Source: Macrothele yani (lineage: Eukaryota; Arthropoda; Arachnida; Araneae; Macrothelidae). From it: a stretch of DNA of 64,000 bases. A program made the position numbers and the translations under genes. Shown here piece after piece: positions 1 through 8,561 of the stretch (the stretch's first letter is position 1; the number at the start of each line of letters is the position of its first letter). The stretch is taken from positions 159,866,709 to 159,930,708 of the forward strand of contig CM076997.1 in the NCBI GenBank assembly GCA_039090855.1. Direction: 5' to 3'. The notes under the pieces are model-generated. The model was not told the DNA's origin. It did not search any database and worked only from the letters and a program-made list of their open reading frames with translations.

Positions 1-244
1 GTTAGTCACCAATTGCCATGGCGCTATGTGCCAGTGTTTGAATAAAATTACTCGTATTTTTGTAGAATGCATTACTTAATAACAGGTTCAATACGGCGCT
101 CGAACATGACGAGAAAGAAATCCCGGAAATGAGCAAAACGTGTTACAGTGTAATTTAACCTATGCTTTTCGCAAAATAATTTTGAATTCTCAGAGTTGCA
201 GATTCTCACCAGTGCAGCACGATGGCTAGAATTCATCAGGCTCT

Positions 245-925
245 TTTTTAACACTTCCTTTTTATTTTCGTCAAATTCCGCAACCTTCTGTTCCTACCTC
301 TGGGTGTCACTTTCATCTGGTTCTACCACTTATTCCTCATGCCGTTTACTCGGGTTCTCTGTTACTGATTGTCATCTCTTATCCCTCTTCTTTTTGCTGA
401 TTATCTTCTCTTATTCCTCTTTTCTTTTACTGATTATCATTTCATATTCATCTTTTTTACTGATTACATCTCTTATTTCTCTTCTCTTTCAGTGACTATC
501 ATCTCTTATTTCTCTTCTCTTTCAGTGACTATCATCTCTTAATTCTCTTCTCTTTTACTGTTTATCATTTCTTTTTCTTCTTCTCTTTTACTGTTTACCA
601 TCTGCTATTCTTCTTCTATTTTACTGATTGCCATCTCTTATTCCTCTTCTCTTTTACCATCATCGCTTATTCCTCTTCTCTTTTTCTTTCATCGCTTATT
701 CCTCTTCTCTTTTATTTATTCCCATCTCTCATTCCCGTTCTATTTTACTGATTACCATCTCTTTTTTCTCTCATCTTTTACTGATTACTATCACTTATTC
801 CTCTTCCTTTTACTGACTATCATTTCGTATTCCTCTTTTCTTTTGTTCATTACCATACGTTTTTCCTCTTTTCTGTTACCGACTATCATTTCTTATTCTA
901 TTTCTATTTAACTGATTGCCATAAG
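245..925. repeat. CT-rich minisatellite
   Basis: A degenerate tandem repeat of about 35 bp fills this stretch. The typical unit reads like TTACTGATTACCATCTC followed by a TTATTCCTCTTCTCTT-type tract. The plus strand is almost purine-free apart from the short GATTA and CATC words. Frames stay open here only because of the biased composition, so no protein is called. Strand asymmetry of this kind can form triplex (H-DNA) structures, which is inference. Confidence 0.8.
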
Positions 926-2099
926 ATGAAACCACATTCTCGGGTGTAATGATCATGCATTTTGAATACTTTACGAAACAAAAATAATTTCCCAAAGTGG
1001 AGTTTTAGAAATCGAACGAGGTAATGCATTTACACTCGCTAGAGAAAAGAAAGTCTGGCATTACTGAAGTGTGCGTAGTTTTCTTATTAGTGAACAGACC
1101 GAGTTACAGAAAGAGTTTTTAAAACCATACTTCTAGAATCGGTAAGATATTTGCAATTAAAATAGGTACTACGTATGCCTACTAGAATCAGAAATGTGTT
1201 TTATGATAAAAATAACAAATTTTACGCAAAATATTTCTCATAGAGCAAGATACCTGAAGCGAATGGAGCTTCTATAAATCGAATAATTAGAAGCACGATG
1301 TGGCGGACAGCGTAAACTTTTAAGCCTCCTAGCTGGAAAAATGTGAGCTATTTAAAAAAGAAAAAGGGGCGCAAAAATGTTCCTCATAGTCAAGGATATC
1401 CGATGCAGAAAATATTTTTTAATGGAATTTTTAGAAGAAAAGGTACTATTTCAAATAGAAATGTACACCAGCGTCTCTATCAGCAGAGCAATGCATAATT
1501 GAAAAGTAGAAAGCGCATACAAAAGTATTTTTCATTGGGGCAGCAAGCTGCGCAATGGAAAAAAGGATTTTTCAAATTCAATTTCTGAAAGCAGAGATAA
1601 CAAGACAATGGTTTATACATATAAAGTCCCTAATAGGGAAATTTTGCGTTTCTGAAAACGGATGATGTTTGAAATCTTTACCATAGCGAATGGCACATAG
1701 ACACAGTACAAAACCGAAATTTTCAATCAGGTTTTTTGAAATGGTCGTACAATAGGAAAGAGAAATACGCACTTACGCAGCTTTGGGGCAGAATTGTTCA
1801 CTATGTGCATTTCAAAAATGTATGTAAAGTATTCTGAACCAATCCCGTGAAAGAAAAAGTTTTTAAATCGGACGTCGCGAAGAAGAGATATCGAGGATAA
1901 TAGAATATTTTGTATACGTAAAATGTCTTCTATGGTGATCAGTTTCTTTCCAAAAAAATATCTTTCTTAGTGGGGTTATTATTCATTGTCATTGAGTCAT
2001 TATCTAGATCCATCTGCAAATATGATGCAAACATAAATATGCAGTTATGTTCCCTACCAGTGGAGAAATTAGACACTGAGTTGTCTTATTTTAGAAACT
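926..2099. other. AT-rich stretch, nothing recognised
   Basis: I see no protein domain, tRNA-like box or clear repeat here. Only short chance ORFs are present. Confidence 0.5.
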
Positions 2100-2795
2100 G
2101 TGATTTTAGAAATGGAGTGCAAGAGGTATAAACGACTTGTTTTTCATTTAAAAACTGTAGATAATATGTCTACAAGAAAAATTGCACAATGTTTGTCTAT
2201 AAGAGTGTCTCATATGAAGGTCGCAAAAACTCTAAAACAAAACAAAAATGTTGCGTACATTAAAACGAAGGCAAAGCCTTTACTCACTGGGGAACATAAA
2301 TGCAGAAGATTGGACTGAACCAAAAACTTAATGACATGGTCTGAAAAATAAGAGAGTATTGTGATCTCAGATGAAAAAATAATTAATTTAGATGACCCCC
2401 GATGGAAATCAATGTCACAGGCATGATTTACGGAAGAAACCCAAAGAATTTTTTAGCAGACAAATAGGAGCTGGTGTGATATTGTAGGCGGCATTCGGCT
2501 ATGGCGATAAATCGGACATGGCTATTATTGATCACCGTATGGCATTCAAGTGTTCCCAGTATGCTGTATGAACATTTAATTCTATTTGGACCCCTACTAG
2601 GTGGAAACAGTTGGATTTTCCTACAAAATAATGCGCCCTGCCATGCTTCTAATTCCACAAAATAGTGGTTTACAAATGGAAAAGTAGATGTAAACGGATT
2701 AGCCATCTCTAAACCCAGAATTAAGCCCGATAAGAAATGTCTAGTCTTTGATTGTCAGGCTTGTTTATAAAAAACTACTACAACAATATTCTTCA
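2100..2795 (+). pseudogene. Tc1/Tc3-like transposase relic
   Basis: This is a decayed cut-and-paste transposase. The first 72 codons stay open and hold a helix-turn-helix segment (RKIAQCLSIRV). Downstream, pieces in shifted frames match the Tc1/Tc3 layout: a first catalytic block (IVISDEK near 2360), a VGGIRLW-type block near 2485, and LQNNAPCHASNS near 2622, where the family has a QDNAPCH-type motif. The second catalytic Asp is therefore Asn here. Several stops and frameshifts are present, so it cannot make an active enzyme. The family assignment rests on the order of motifs, and the terminal inverted repeats were not found. Confidence 0.7.
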
Positions 2796-2949
2796 TCAAA
2801 AAAAAAAAAAATAAAAAAAAATAGCAAGCCGCAATGTATCGTTGTTGGGACAAAATCAACGTTTGCACATTACAAGATTTGATAACAGTAATGGCATACA
2901 GAATCTACTCGCTAATTAAGGCAAATGGAAGTGCCATAAATTATTCTTT

Positions 2950-3215
2950 CTTTTAAAACTTTTCATAGCCACTTCTGGATGTTGGTATCTCCCAATTCTT
3001 TCCATCCATTTATATCTTGATCTTGTTGGCGCTAAAGAATTCCAATTGTTTCCCCCATATCATCTGACCATCTTCTTTCAGGACTTCCAACTGATCTTCT
3101 ACCTTTATATGGCCGCCACTCCAGCATAACTTTTGTCCATCTATTGTCCTTCAGCCTTGTCCAGCCCAATTCCATTTCTTTCGAAGTATGTTTTCTACAA
3201 TATCCCAAAAAAAAA
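2950..3215 (-). pseudogene. RTE-like LINE 3' end, relic
   Basis: Read on the minus strand, this stretch gives pieces of the C-terminal region of endonuclease/reverse-transcriptase LINEs: LKDNRWTK, then LEWRPYKGRR, then RRWSDDM. The same pattern (DNRWT, then W-PRG-KR, then RWVD) appears in the better copies at 51564-51986 and 47470-48162. It lies beside a poly-A/T tract at 3208 and has stops. Only the last 80 or so codons and the 3' untranslated part appear to survive. Confidence 0.65.
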
Positions 3216-4340
3216 AAAAATCGTTTCAGCTCTTATTTCTCCATGCCATAAGTTATGTCATAATTGTTAATTCAGGAAATATTATTTTCTGCTTTGAAAT
3301 ATCTGGTGTGCATTTATAATTTCTTTACAGCAAAATATGCTCGTTAACTTTACTTTTAAACATCTCGAAATACTATACCGCCTAACATATTTCTGCAACG
3401 CAAATTAATTACATATCAGATGTTTTTTTTTTGTGTTGCGACTATCATTCTATAGAAGATAATCAAGAAATAGCAGGAATATTTCTGTGTATTTATAATT
3501 TCTTTACACAGTATAATCTCGTGCATGTGTTTTGGGAAAGCCCATTTTTGGAGGGTTCAAAGGTTTCAGTTTCTTCTCAATTTCAGTAGATGACGCCACA
3601 ATGCACTTAGTCTGCTTTGCTTGTTAATAGAAAAATTTATACACACACACACAAGTAGAAATACCACACTAATAAATACATTAATTAATAATATAGATAG
3701 TTGCGGCACATAGCAGGTAAGTGATACATCAAGTAGATAAGTTAAACTACAGTAATGTTAATAATTAGCCTGTTCATAAGTTGCATGTATATTGTATTGG
3801 AGAAATTTCAAAATTAAAACATTGGAAGAGAAATGCGTTGTTTTTCTCAGATTTAGAAAACTTTAATAGTGTACTAAAAATTGTACAAATGTGATAAAGA
3901 AAAATAAACAAATGAAGTAACCGACATTGAAATACTTTAAAGCTCTGGAACTTTAAATAGCAATAAATTTCGTTGAATTTGCGTAACTGAAGTTAAAATT
4001 CTATGAACAAATATTAAAAATCTCGTTAGGTATTATCGTGCGACACCAAATTTTCCGTGTTGTTTACATGCAATATTTTTACACAGAATTAGTCTTGTTT
4101 TCATACATACAATTGTTTAGTTATCATTCTCTGCTCGTGGATTATTTTACTTGGCAGGTTGCACTGACACCTGAAAATTATTTATTTGTTTCTGTCTATG
4201 TATTATTGTAACTTATGGATTGTCAATTTTGTTACGATATTATTCCCTAATATTGGATTACGTGAACAAATACATCGCATCAATTCCACTTGTGGTATTG
4301 ATGCTGTGTCTATTGTGCAAATTGTATTTCCTTCTCCTGA
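3216..4340. other. AT-rich stretch, no gene seen
   Basis: Low-complexity AT-rich DNA with a short AC run near 3643. One 74-codon ORF at 4186-4410 ends inside the hairpin at 4341-4411 and has no recognisable domain. Confidence 0.5.
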
Positions 4341-4411
4341 ATTACAGAAGTACTGGGGGTCCGGACTGAAGTCCACCGGACTTCAGTTCGGACCCCCAAT
4401 ACTTCTGTAAT
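4341..4411. repeat. 34-bp-arm inverted repeat
   Basis: Two 34-bp arms (4341-4374 and 4378-4411) are reverse complements with two mismatches, around a 3-nt loop. The arms begin ATTACAGAAGTA and end GAAGTCC. The right arm leads directly into the 32-bp tandem repeats that follow. It could be a foldback transposon end or an inverted duplication of the neighbouring repeat. Confidence 0.9.
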
Positions 4412-4620
4412 ACTTCTCCCACCCGGACATTTACTTCCACAAAAATTCTCCCACCCGGACATTTACTTCCACAAAAATTCTCCCACCCGGACATTTACTT
4501 CCACAAAAATTCTCCCACCCGGACATTTACTTCCACAATACTTCTCCCACCCGGAAATTTACGCACTGGACAATTTGCCCAACGAACACTTGGCCACCCG
4601 GACAGTTGCCCACTACGGAT
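4412..4620. repeat. 32-bp tandem repeat and phrase repeats
   Basis: Four full units and one partial unit with a 32-bp period start TCTCCCACCCGGACATTTAC. They are followed by related short phrases such as CACCCGGACAGTTGCCCAC up to 4617. The reverse complement of these phrases (GTGGGCAA-TGTCCG types) reappears at 8095-8225, so the two blocks are inverted relative to each other. Confidence 0.85.
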
Positions 4621-4844
4621 GTTGTAACAGTGGCGTATATTCGACGCTAGCTAAGCCAGCTCCGAAGCCCAGAGAATGCACGAATAAAAGTTAATTAAAT
4701 GTACACAAATAAAAGTCAATTATCAACGGTATTACGATATGTCAATGCTTTCGGTGCGAAAAAAACACGAGCGGATTCGCTTCTTTCGATTATGAGAATC
4801 AGTCTGGCGAGCGATGATCAACGGCATCAACGTAACGCAAGTAG

Positions 4845-5023
4845 TGTAACGTACCAGGAGATGTGACGTACCTGCCAGAAGGACGCACACGACATAAAGG
4901 CAGATAGGAATCAGAATAAAACGTCCGCGTAGCTCAATTGGTAGAGCAACTTATTCCGGAGTGAGGGGACCCGAGTTCGAATCCTGGCGCGGATAAAAAT
5001 GACGGAGAAATTACTTCATTATA
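4845..5023 (+). repeat. 5' LTR of miniature element A
   Basis: 179-bp direct repeat that matches 5167-5346. It opens with a near-duplicated start, TGTAACGTACC followed 17 bases later by TGTGACGTACC. Copy B at 34506 keeps only the second form. The tRNA-like block takes up 4923-4994 and the repeat ends in an ATGACGGAGAAAT segment shared by all four LTRs. Confidence 0.88.
4923..4994 (+). tRNA. tRNA-like sequence inside 5' LTR (A)
   Basis: The 72 nt can fold as a cloverleaf. The acceptor GTCCGCG pairs with CGCGGAT over 7 positions (one G-U). The D arm GCTC/GAGC carries a good A box (TAGCTCAATTGGTAGAG), and the T arm carries a B box (GAGTTCGAATCC). The anticodon stem CTTAT pairs with GTGAG around a 6-nt loop TCCGGA rather than 7, so the decoding identity is unclear and a true tRNA function is doubtful. 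It is probably an internal RNA polymerase III promoter carried by the element. Confidence 0.75.
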
Positions 5024-5024
5024 A

Positions 5025-5036
5025 TGGCGCCCGAAC
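5025..5036 (+). other. primer-binding site of miniature element A
   Basis: TGGCGCCCGAAC lies one base after the 5' LTR. It equals the first 12 bases of the lysine-tRNA primer-binding site used by many retroelements. Its position directly after the LTR is what identifies it. Copy B has the diverged TGGCACTCGAAC at the same place. Confidence 0.8.
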
Positions 5037-5145
5037 TATCCGGATGACCCGACCGTTCAAAATCTCGCAATGGTGTGATGTTCTTTCCACACCGCGAGAT
5101 AGGAAAAATAAGAGAATCCCTTCTCCAGCACTTCGAAAAAAAACA

Positions 5146-5166
5146 ATAAAAATAAGGGGGAGATGA
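5146..5166 (+). other. polypurine tract of miniature element A
   Basis: The purine-rich run AATAAGGGGGAGA lies just before the 3' LTR start at 5167. That is where plus-strand priming occurs in LTR elements. Copy B has a G-run followed by AGA at the same position. Confidence 0.7.
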
Positions 5167-5346
5167 TGTAACGTACCAGGAGATGTGACGTACCTTCCCG
5201 AAGGACGCACACGACATAAAGGCAGATAGGAATCAGAATAAAACGTCCGCGTAGCTCAATTGGTAGAGTGACTTATTCCGGAATGAGGGGATCCGGGTTC
5301 GAATCCTGGCGTGGACAGAAATGACGGAGATATTTACTTCGTTATA
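5167..5346 (+). repeat. 3' LTR of miniature element A
   Basis: 180-bp direct repeat of 4845-5023 with a small number of substitutions, so the insertion is not brand new. It ends CGTTATA at the GTAG target duplication. Confidence 0.88.
5245..5316 (+). tRNA. tRNA-like sequence inside 3' LTR (A)
   Basis: Second 72-nt tRNA-like block. The acceptor GTCCGCG pairs with CGTGGAC at all seven positions (one G-U). The A box is identical to that in the 5' LTR. The B box is GGGTTCGAATCC and the T stem is CCGGG/CCTGG. The anticodon stem CTTAT/ATGAG leaves the same 6-nt loop. The fold is kept in spite of base changes between the two LTRs, which hints at selection on structure, although the numbers are small. 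Confidence 0.75.
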
Positions 5347-5580
5347 GTAGGTCTTCGAGAGACTCAGCTGTTCTGATGCAAAGAGCTTCAATACTATCTC
5401 TTTCTAGCGTTTCCATGACAACATGAATGAGCTACGGAGATTGTGAGTGGCCATTGCTTTGGCCAAGGGTTCGCTCCGAAAAAACGAGGACTTCGGACCA
5501 CCTCAGTCCCTCCATGCTTCCAGCGCGTGTTTCGCGAGAGTTGTTTCAGTTCGTCTGAAGTGTCAATGAATTAAAAATCA

Positions 5581-6025
5581 GTGATATTATATCTTAAATT
5601 CGTGGCTTTGTTGAATTCGAACTGTTTTGATAAATTTTGTGAAAGCTTCCCTGAACATCTGCTATCAGAACTTAAAGAACTCTATGCTTCAAATTTTGAT
5701 ACAGCTCGAATAAAAAATGACCTGAAGGTGTTTTATTCCCTTGATGAATACAAAACAAATCAGTAAGAAACATTACTTGTTACATAAAGTTGAATAATTG
5801 GACATTGGGTTTAGTGAGGTGTACAAATTAACAGACCTAATATTAAAGTTTCCATGAACAACTGCAACTGCCAAAATAAGTTTTTCCGTATTAAAAAGAA
5901 TCAAGATATACTGTATCTTAGAGCCACATAAGGACATGCATATTCAAGCAACTTGGCTGGTTCGTTAATAGAGAAAAACATTATTTTTAAATTTGAAAAA
6001 GTACTCGGAAGAAACATTTTTATGA
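5581..6025 (+). pseudogene. hAT transposase C-terminal fragment (ZMYM1-like type)
   Basis: A 61-codon open segment (FPEHLLSELKELY, then TARIKNDLKVFYS) is followed, after a frameshift, by GFSEVYKLTDLILKFP and then ISFSVLKRIKIY. This run matches the dimerisation (hATC) end of hAT transposases and of domesticated ZMYM1-like proteins, where a SFS-LK-IK-Y block is typical. A further piece, LIEKNIIFKFEK near 5965, fits the last helix. Several stops occur. No catalytic Asp region or BED finger is seen, so only the C-terminal third remains, inside the hAT TIRs at 4628 and 6281. Confidence 0.7.
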
Positions 6026-6285
6026 AAACGTAACACTCAAGTACACACAAAAGGAAAGAAGAATGGAGTTCGTGCACAAATAAGTGTTCAAATCCTAATC
6101 CTCATAATTATTTGGTATCATGTTAGCAATAGCATGCACCTAAAATTTAGAAAAGAAAGTGTTGCTTCTATTACTTAACAATTAAAAGATGGCCTTCGCA
6201 ATTTTAAAAACAGTATTGTGGAAGCGGGGGGGGGGGGGGGAGATAGCCCAGGTCTCGGCTCGGACCCAATATACGCCACTGATTT

Positions 6286-6609
6286 GTAGATAATACGTAA
6301 CGTCAGAGGACGAGCGCATTTTCGGTCTAGTGTAGGAAAACTGACCAAATAAATATTTATGGACCGTATAAAAGTTGACCCTGTTTCAGAAATGTTGAAA
6401 TTTAAGGGGATTACCGCCAAACCTAAACTAACATATATCACCTTTTTTCTGGGTTCAAAAAGCTCAAACTTAAATCATTAGACAATGGACGAACAACGCA
6501 CTTGAAAATATGGAAAAGTTTAAATTTAAGGGTGTTAGCCCCACAAATGTAAACTAACATATATAATCTTTATCATGGGTTCCAAAAACCTCAAACTTAA
6601 ATCATAAGA
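6286..6609. other. no gene; short local repeat
   Basis: A word of roughly 25 bp (AACTAACATATAT with CTCAAACTTAAATCAT) recurs about 120 bp apart near 6428-6475 and 6551-6604. It leads into the tandem block that follows. Confidence 0.45.
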
Positions 6610-7460
6610 CAAGGCTATCAATTTCTAGGTTGTAACTTGAAATCTGAGACAAAGCAAAACATCTAGGTTGTAACTTGAGATCTTCTAAGAAGGCCAGTGG
6701 CCTAGGTGCTTTGTAAAGAGCCGCAAAATAATCTGTTGAGTGCCTTTTATTAGGTTTTATAAACTGTCTACAAATACCAAACATCTAAGTTGTAATTTAA
6801 AATCGTCTAAAAAGGCCTGCGGCCTAGGTGCCTTGTAAAGAGCCAAGAAAGAATCAGTTGAATGCCTTTTATCAGGTTTTACAAAATATTTACAAATACG
6901 AAACATCTAGATTGTACAATCTGAACAAAACAACTTCCGTTTTTGCACGATATTCAATAAGACATTATTTAAAACCACTGACATACTAAAATCTTTAATT
7001 TACAATTAAAAGACATAATAATATCGTAGTTTAAACCCATAAGACCTTTCAAGCTCGCTACGAGCTCATCCTCAGATGGCGGACCTTTCAAGCTTGCTAC
7101 GAGCTCATCCAATCTGAGGATGAGCTCGTAGCGAGCTTGAAAGGTCTTATGGGTTTAAACTACGATATTATTGTCTTTTAATCGTAAATTAAAGATTTTA
7201 GTATGTCAGTGGTTTTAAATAATGTCTTATTGAATATCGTGCAAAAACGGAAGTTGTTTTGTTAAGATCGTACAAATCGGCACGAAAAAATACAGATTTT
7301 CCTACAATCATCTAGATTGTAACTTAAAATCTTCTAAAACAGCCCGTGGCCTAGGTGCCTTGTAAAGAGCTAAGAAATAAACCGTTCCGTGCCTTTCATT
7401 ACTTTTTATAAAATGTTTACAAACACGATATATCGAGGCTGTAATTTGAAATCTTCTAAA
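6610..7460. repeat. about 122-bp tandem repeat split by a foldback
   Basis: Units starting ATCTAGGTTGTAACTT lie at about 6660, 6782, 6904, 7310 and 7434. Each includes a conserved GGCCTAGGTGCCTTGTAAAG core about 45 bp in, although the last is cut short. The unit that starts at 6904 is interrupted after nine or so bases by the foldback at 6914-7273. Minus-strand frames read a recurring peptide (ALYKAPRP) in several units, but the period is not a multiple of three, so coding is unlikely. Confidence 0.75.
6914..7273. mobile_element. 360-bp foldback element
   Basis: Two arms of about 145 bp are near-perfect reverse complements, running from GTACAATCTGAACAAAAC on the left to GTTTTGTTAAGATCGTAC on the right. 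The central 35-40 bp repeats part of the arm (CTTTCAAGCTTGCTACGAGC). The transcript would make one very long hairpin. There is no coding capacity. It sits inside a unit of the surrounding 122-bp tandem repeat, so it inserted after that array formed. Confidence 0.85.
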
Positions 7461-7586
7461 ATGGCCTTTAGCATGGGTATATTGCCAACGCCTGAAGATC
7501 AATTAGTTCCTGTAAATTGGCCTTTATTGCATAACATGCGAAATGTTAAGACCCAAGATTTAGTGAGTCACAAAGCTTCTGCATAA

Positions 7587-8094
7587 AGCTTGTGTCGTTA
7601 TGATCTTACACGCGTATTTACATTCCTAGGAAAACTCATACATTTTGTTTTGTTCTACCAAGAAAATTCCCACACTTTGACAAGATTTCGGAACGAAACG
7701 CAATTTGTATACGACCCCGTAACGTCGTAGACTCTGAAGGGTACCAATCTCCCGGGTACGAATTTGCCGCTTCCTGTTGAGATATGGTGTGTCGTTTTTG
7801 ATTTGCATGCGGCGTGTTTTTTTATTTTGCATCCCCCCTCCCCCTTCAGTTGAGACAATTCGAATTCTTTTTCTTTCAAAACGTGCGTTGGGTCACACTG
7901 CATACAAATTTAAAATTTCGGCGGATGTACAAATACGGTGGATGTACATGTCCCAAACGTACTTTGAGTCACACGGATTACAAAATTAAAATATCGGCGG
8001 GTGTACACCATCTACCGAAATCAAAGTAGGTCATGCCGCTTAAATTTCGAAAACATGGTGGCGATTATTCCTTAAGTTACTGTGCTAAGTGCGC
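7587..8094. repeat. no gene; two-unit direct repeat at 7880-8020
   Basis: Two units about 79 bp apart share ACGT-C-TTG-GTCACAC and AAAATATCGGCGG-type words, each ending GTACA. Otherwise I see nothing coding. The short ORFs at 7626-7903 and 7777-8029 overlap on both strands without recognisable domains. Confidence 0.5.
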
Positions 8095-8225
8095 TTAAGT
8101 TCAGTGGGCTCGTGTCCAATGGGCAAATGTTCGGGGGTCAACTTTCCTGTGTACAAGTGTCCTGGTGGGCAAATGTCCGTTGAGCAAGTGTCCGGTGGGC
8201 AAATAAATGTCCGACACCCAAGTAT
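8095..8225. repeat. phrase-like repeats, inverted versus 4412-4620
   Basis: Short phrases GTGGGCAAATGTCCG, GAGCAAGTGTCCG and AATGGGCAAATGTTCG follow one another. They are the reverse complement of the phrases at 4412-4620. Together the blocks bracket a 3.5-kb interval. They may be subterminal repeats of one large old element, which is inference. Confidence 0.65.
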
Positions 8226-8561
8226 TGTTGTTAGTAAATGTCTTGCCAGTTCGTCACTAGGTTCTCATATGGACTTACAAAAACTTGGAAGTTATGTTCG
8301 TTATTACGACATTGGCTGTCTTCTTCTACCTAAAGAGTGACCCAGAATTAGGAACACGGGACTGTGCGTATGCTGTCGCGAAAGTCCAAAGAAGTGTTAA
8401 TTCGTCTTGTGCAATTTAAGATTTGCTTTTGAGAGAAAGGACCGAAAAATTTGTATAAATGATGTGAACCACCATTTTACATTATCATAATAGTTTTCAG
8501 ATGCGATATATCTTCAAAAATTGGCAGCAGGGACGTTTGAGCTTTCCCAACCGCAATAATA

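Larger units (their letters stand above)
4845..5346 (+). mobile_element. LTR miniature retroelement with tRNA-like LTRs, copy A
   Basis: This is a 502-bp terminal-repeat retrotransposon in miniature (TRIM-like). Two direct repeats of 179 and 180 bp start TGTAACG and end CGTTATA (CATTATA in the left copy), close to the TG...CA LTR rule. A 4-bp target duplication GTAG lies on each side (4841-4844 and 5347-5350). One base after the left LTR is TGGCGCCCGAAC, which equals the first 12 bases of the classic lysine-tRNA primer-binding site. A purine tract precedes the right LTR. The 143-bp interior has no coding capacity, so it would need enzymes from another element. Each LTR holds a complete tRNA-like sequence. 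It is inserted in the hAT relic at 4628-6281. Confidence 0.88.
4628..6281 (+). mobile_element. hAT element relic with 14-bp TIRs
   Basis: The ends are perfect 14-bp inverted repeats, CAGTGGCGTATATT at 4628-4641 and its complement at 6268-6281. The flanking 8-mers TGTTGTAA and ATTTGTAG agree at 5 of 8 bases, as expected for an old 8-bp hAT target duplication. It contains a decayed hAT transposase C-terminus at 5581-6025 and a nested LTR miniature element at 4845-5346. A G-run lies inside the right end near 6227. Without the nested element it is about 1.15 kb, so most of the transposase has been lost. Confidence 0.75.

Noticed and set aside
2428..2706. 92-codon minus-strand ORF
   Set aside because: It is the antisense of the Tc3-like relic, whose plus-strand motifs are recognisable.
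4415..4556. Regular 32-bp repeats that could suggest a CRISPR array
   Set aside because: The repeats are contiguous with no unique spacers, the setting is an animal genome full of transposons, and no cas-like gene is near.
4923..5316. Pair of genuine host tRNA genes
   Set aside because: They lie at the same place in direct repeats flanked by a 4-bp target duplication, a primer site and a purine tract, and the anticodon loop has 6 nt. Host tRNA function is unlikely, though not excluded.
6602..7502. Minus-strand ORFs with a shared ALYKAPRP peptide as a protein repeat family
   Set aside because: The unit period of about 122 bp is not a multiple of three, stops separate the units, and no known domain is seen.
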